NCBI GenBank assembly: GCA_025358925.1
Contig: JANYHT010000030.1
Coordinates: 1 to 64,000 of the forward strand
Direction: 5' to 3'
Origin: Gemmatimonadaceae bacterium
GTDB lineage: Bacteria; Gemmatimonadota; Gemmatimonadetes; Gemmatimonadales; Gemmatimonadaceae
Length of the DNA stretch: 64,000 nucleotides
Made by a program: the position numbers and the translations under genes. Under the pieces are notes generated by a model. The model saw only the letters and a list, made by a program, of their open reading frames with translations, was not told the DNA's origin and ran no database searches. How positions within the stretch are numbered: the stretch's first letter is position 1; the number at the start of each line of letters is the position of its first letter. This document shows positions 63,255 to 64,000 of this stretch, piece by piece.

Positions 63255-63984
63255 GAAAGCGCGACATCACTGGATTGTGCGCGTCACGCACTGGATGAGT
63301 GCCATCGCGTTCTTCATCATGGTTGGAAGTGGCCTACGCATTTTCAACGCGTATCCTTCGTTTCACCGTCGTGGCGAAACGTTTTGCTGCTATCCGTTCG
63401 AAGGCACCCCAATCCCGTCGTGGGCAACCTTTGGCGGTTGGCTCGGCGGTGCACGACACTGGCACTTCGCCATGATGTGGGTCCTGGTGGCGAATGGACT
63501 CGTCTATCTCGCCTTCATTTATTTGCATGGTGAATGGCGGGATCTCGTGCCGCGCAGAGGCGACCTGCGTGACACGATCGAGATGATCAAGTTTTACGTG
63601 TTCGCGCGTAAGGATCATCCAATTCAAGGCAAACACAATGCGCTGCAAAAAGGTACGTACTTCATTATGCCCATTCTTGCGGCGATGATTGTCATCTCCG
63701 GCATCGCGATTTGGAAGCCTGTTTCGTTGGGGTGGCTGACCAACCTGTTGGGTGGATATGTGTGGGCGCGCTACTGGCATTTTAGTGGTATGGTGGCGCT
63801 CGTGGGGCTCTCGATTGTGCACGTGTTCATGGTCTTCAGTGTTGATCCGTACAGTTTGCGCAGCATGACCACTGGCGGTTACAGCGAGCGGTTATCGCCC
63901 GAAGCCCGCAACGCGCGACCATTTTGGCATTTGTTGCCGCGACGAAGACGCGAAGAACCCGTAGCAGAGGAGAACGCGACATGA
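63247..63984 (+). CDS. Membrane cytochrome b561-type subunit
   Basis: 245 residues from ATG 63247; ATG 63235 is possible. Four to five helices with heme histidines: HHWIVRVTHWMSAIAFFIMV, GGARHWHFAMMWVLVANGLV and RYWHFSGMVALVGLSIVHVF. Belongs to the cytochrome b561/hydrogenase-type family (PF01292). Such subunits usually pass electrons between quinone and a periplasmic oxidoreductase. The next gene starts with an ATGA overlap but leaves the window. Confidence 0.9.
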   Translation: MAEKARHHWIVRVTHWMSAIAFFIMVGSGLRIFNAYPSFHRRGETFCCYPFEGTPIPSWATFGGWLGGARHWHFAMMWVLVANGLVYLAFIYLHGEWRDLVPRRGDLRDTIEMIKFYVFARKDHPIQGKHNALQKGTYFIMPILAAMIVISGIAIWKPVSLGWLTNLLGGYVWARYWHFSGMVALVGLSIVHVFMVFSVDPYSLRSMTTGGYSERLSPEARNARPFWHLLPRRRREEPVAEENAT

Positions 63985-64000
63985 GTGACCGTGTCTTGCG
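63981..64000 (+). CDS. Start of next operon gene, cut by window edge
   Basis: ATG at 63981 overlaps the cytochrome stop (ATGA) and reads MSDRVL before the edge. By context it could be the molybdopterin or other catalytic subunit that often partners this cytochrome, but six codons cannot show that. Confidence 0.5.

Overview
The window looks like a piece of a Gemmatimonadota chromosome. This is an inference from gene content: many large exported peptidases with short signal peptides (a DUF5117-type zinc protease, a tricorn-like S41 protease, a paired M16 set, an M1 protease), a ~1,100-residue BNR/sortilin-type propeller protein, a CocE/NonD hydrolase, a PEP-CTERM protein and ECF sigma/anti-sigma pairs, all in moderately GC-rich DNA. 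No rRNA, tRNA, prophage, insertion sequence or CRISPR array was seen.

Layout. 1-5372: two tightly linked exported proteases on the minus strand, the first cut by the window edge. 5872-8709: small membrane and lipoprotein genes and a serine beta-lactamase-like hydrolase. 8770-13676: a PadR regulator with a readable promoter/operator, then an M16/M16/metallophosphatase operon. 13681-14215: two tandem 238-bp copies and a partial third copy of a palindromic repeat. 14261-19889: small enzymes and hypotheticals (DUF3224, O-methyltransferase, DUF423, ParB-like, HNH, alkaline-phosphatase superfamily). 20043-24279: DUF4956 membrane protein, kinase-fold-like exported protein and polyphosphate kinase. 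24601-26462: KdpDE-like two-component pair. 26581-28799: glycosyltransferase, polysaccharide deacetylase and methyltransferase, probably for a surface glycan. 28800-29393: more palindromic repeats. 29394-35179: alcohol dehydrogenase, BNR protein and membrane proteins. 35279-43409: a dense plus-strand run (AlkA-type glycosylase, FMN reductase, pseudouridine synthase, DinB remnant, an SCP2-R2lox fusion, HEAT-repeat protein, MerR regulator) interrupted by a minus-strand ChaN lipoprotein. 43431-56314: mostly minus strand, with CocE hydrolase, a membrane/spermidine-synthase-like fusion, sigma/anti-sigma with a VIT-VWA protein, a broken phoD, a VapBC-type pair and an M1 peptidase. 56491-64000: TPR protein, membrane proteins, amidase lipoprotein, PEP-CTERM protein, then a CcdA/TlpA/sigma/anti-sigma/cytochrome b operon running off the right edge.

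The most interesting item is the single-ORF fusion of an SCP2-type lipid-carrier domain to a complete R2-like ligand-binding oxidase at 37524-38891, with all metal ligands and the Val/Tyr crosslink pair in place. Next are the DUF4956/kinase-like/ppk1 cluster and a family of palindromic intergenic repeats built from CGCGAAT-type units at three places. At least four genes look frameshifted, three of them explainable by one base in a homopolymer, so assembly indels should be excluded before calling them pseudogenes.
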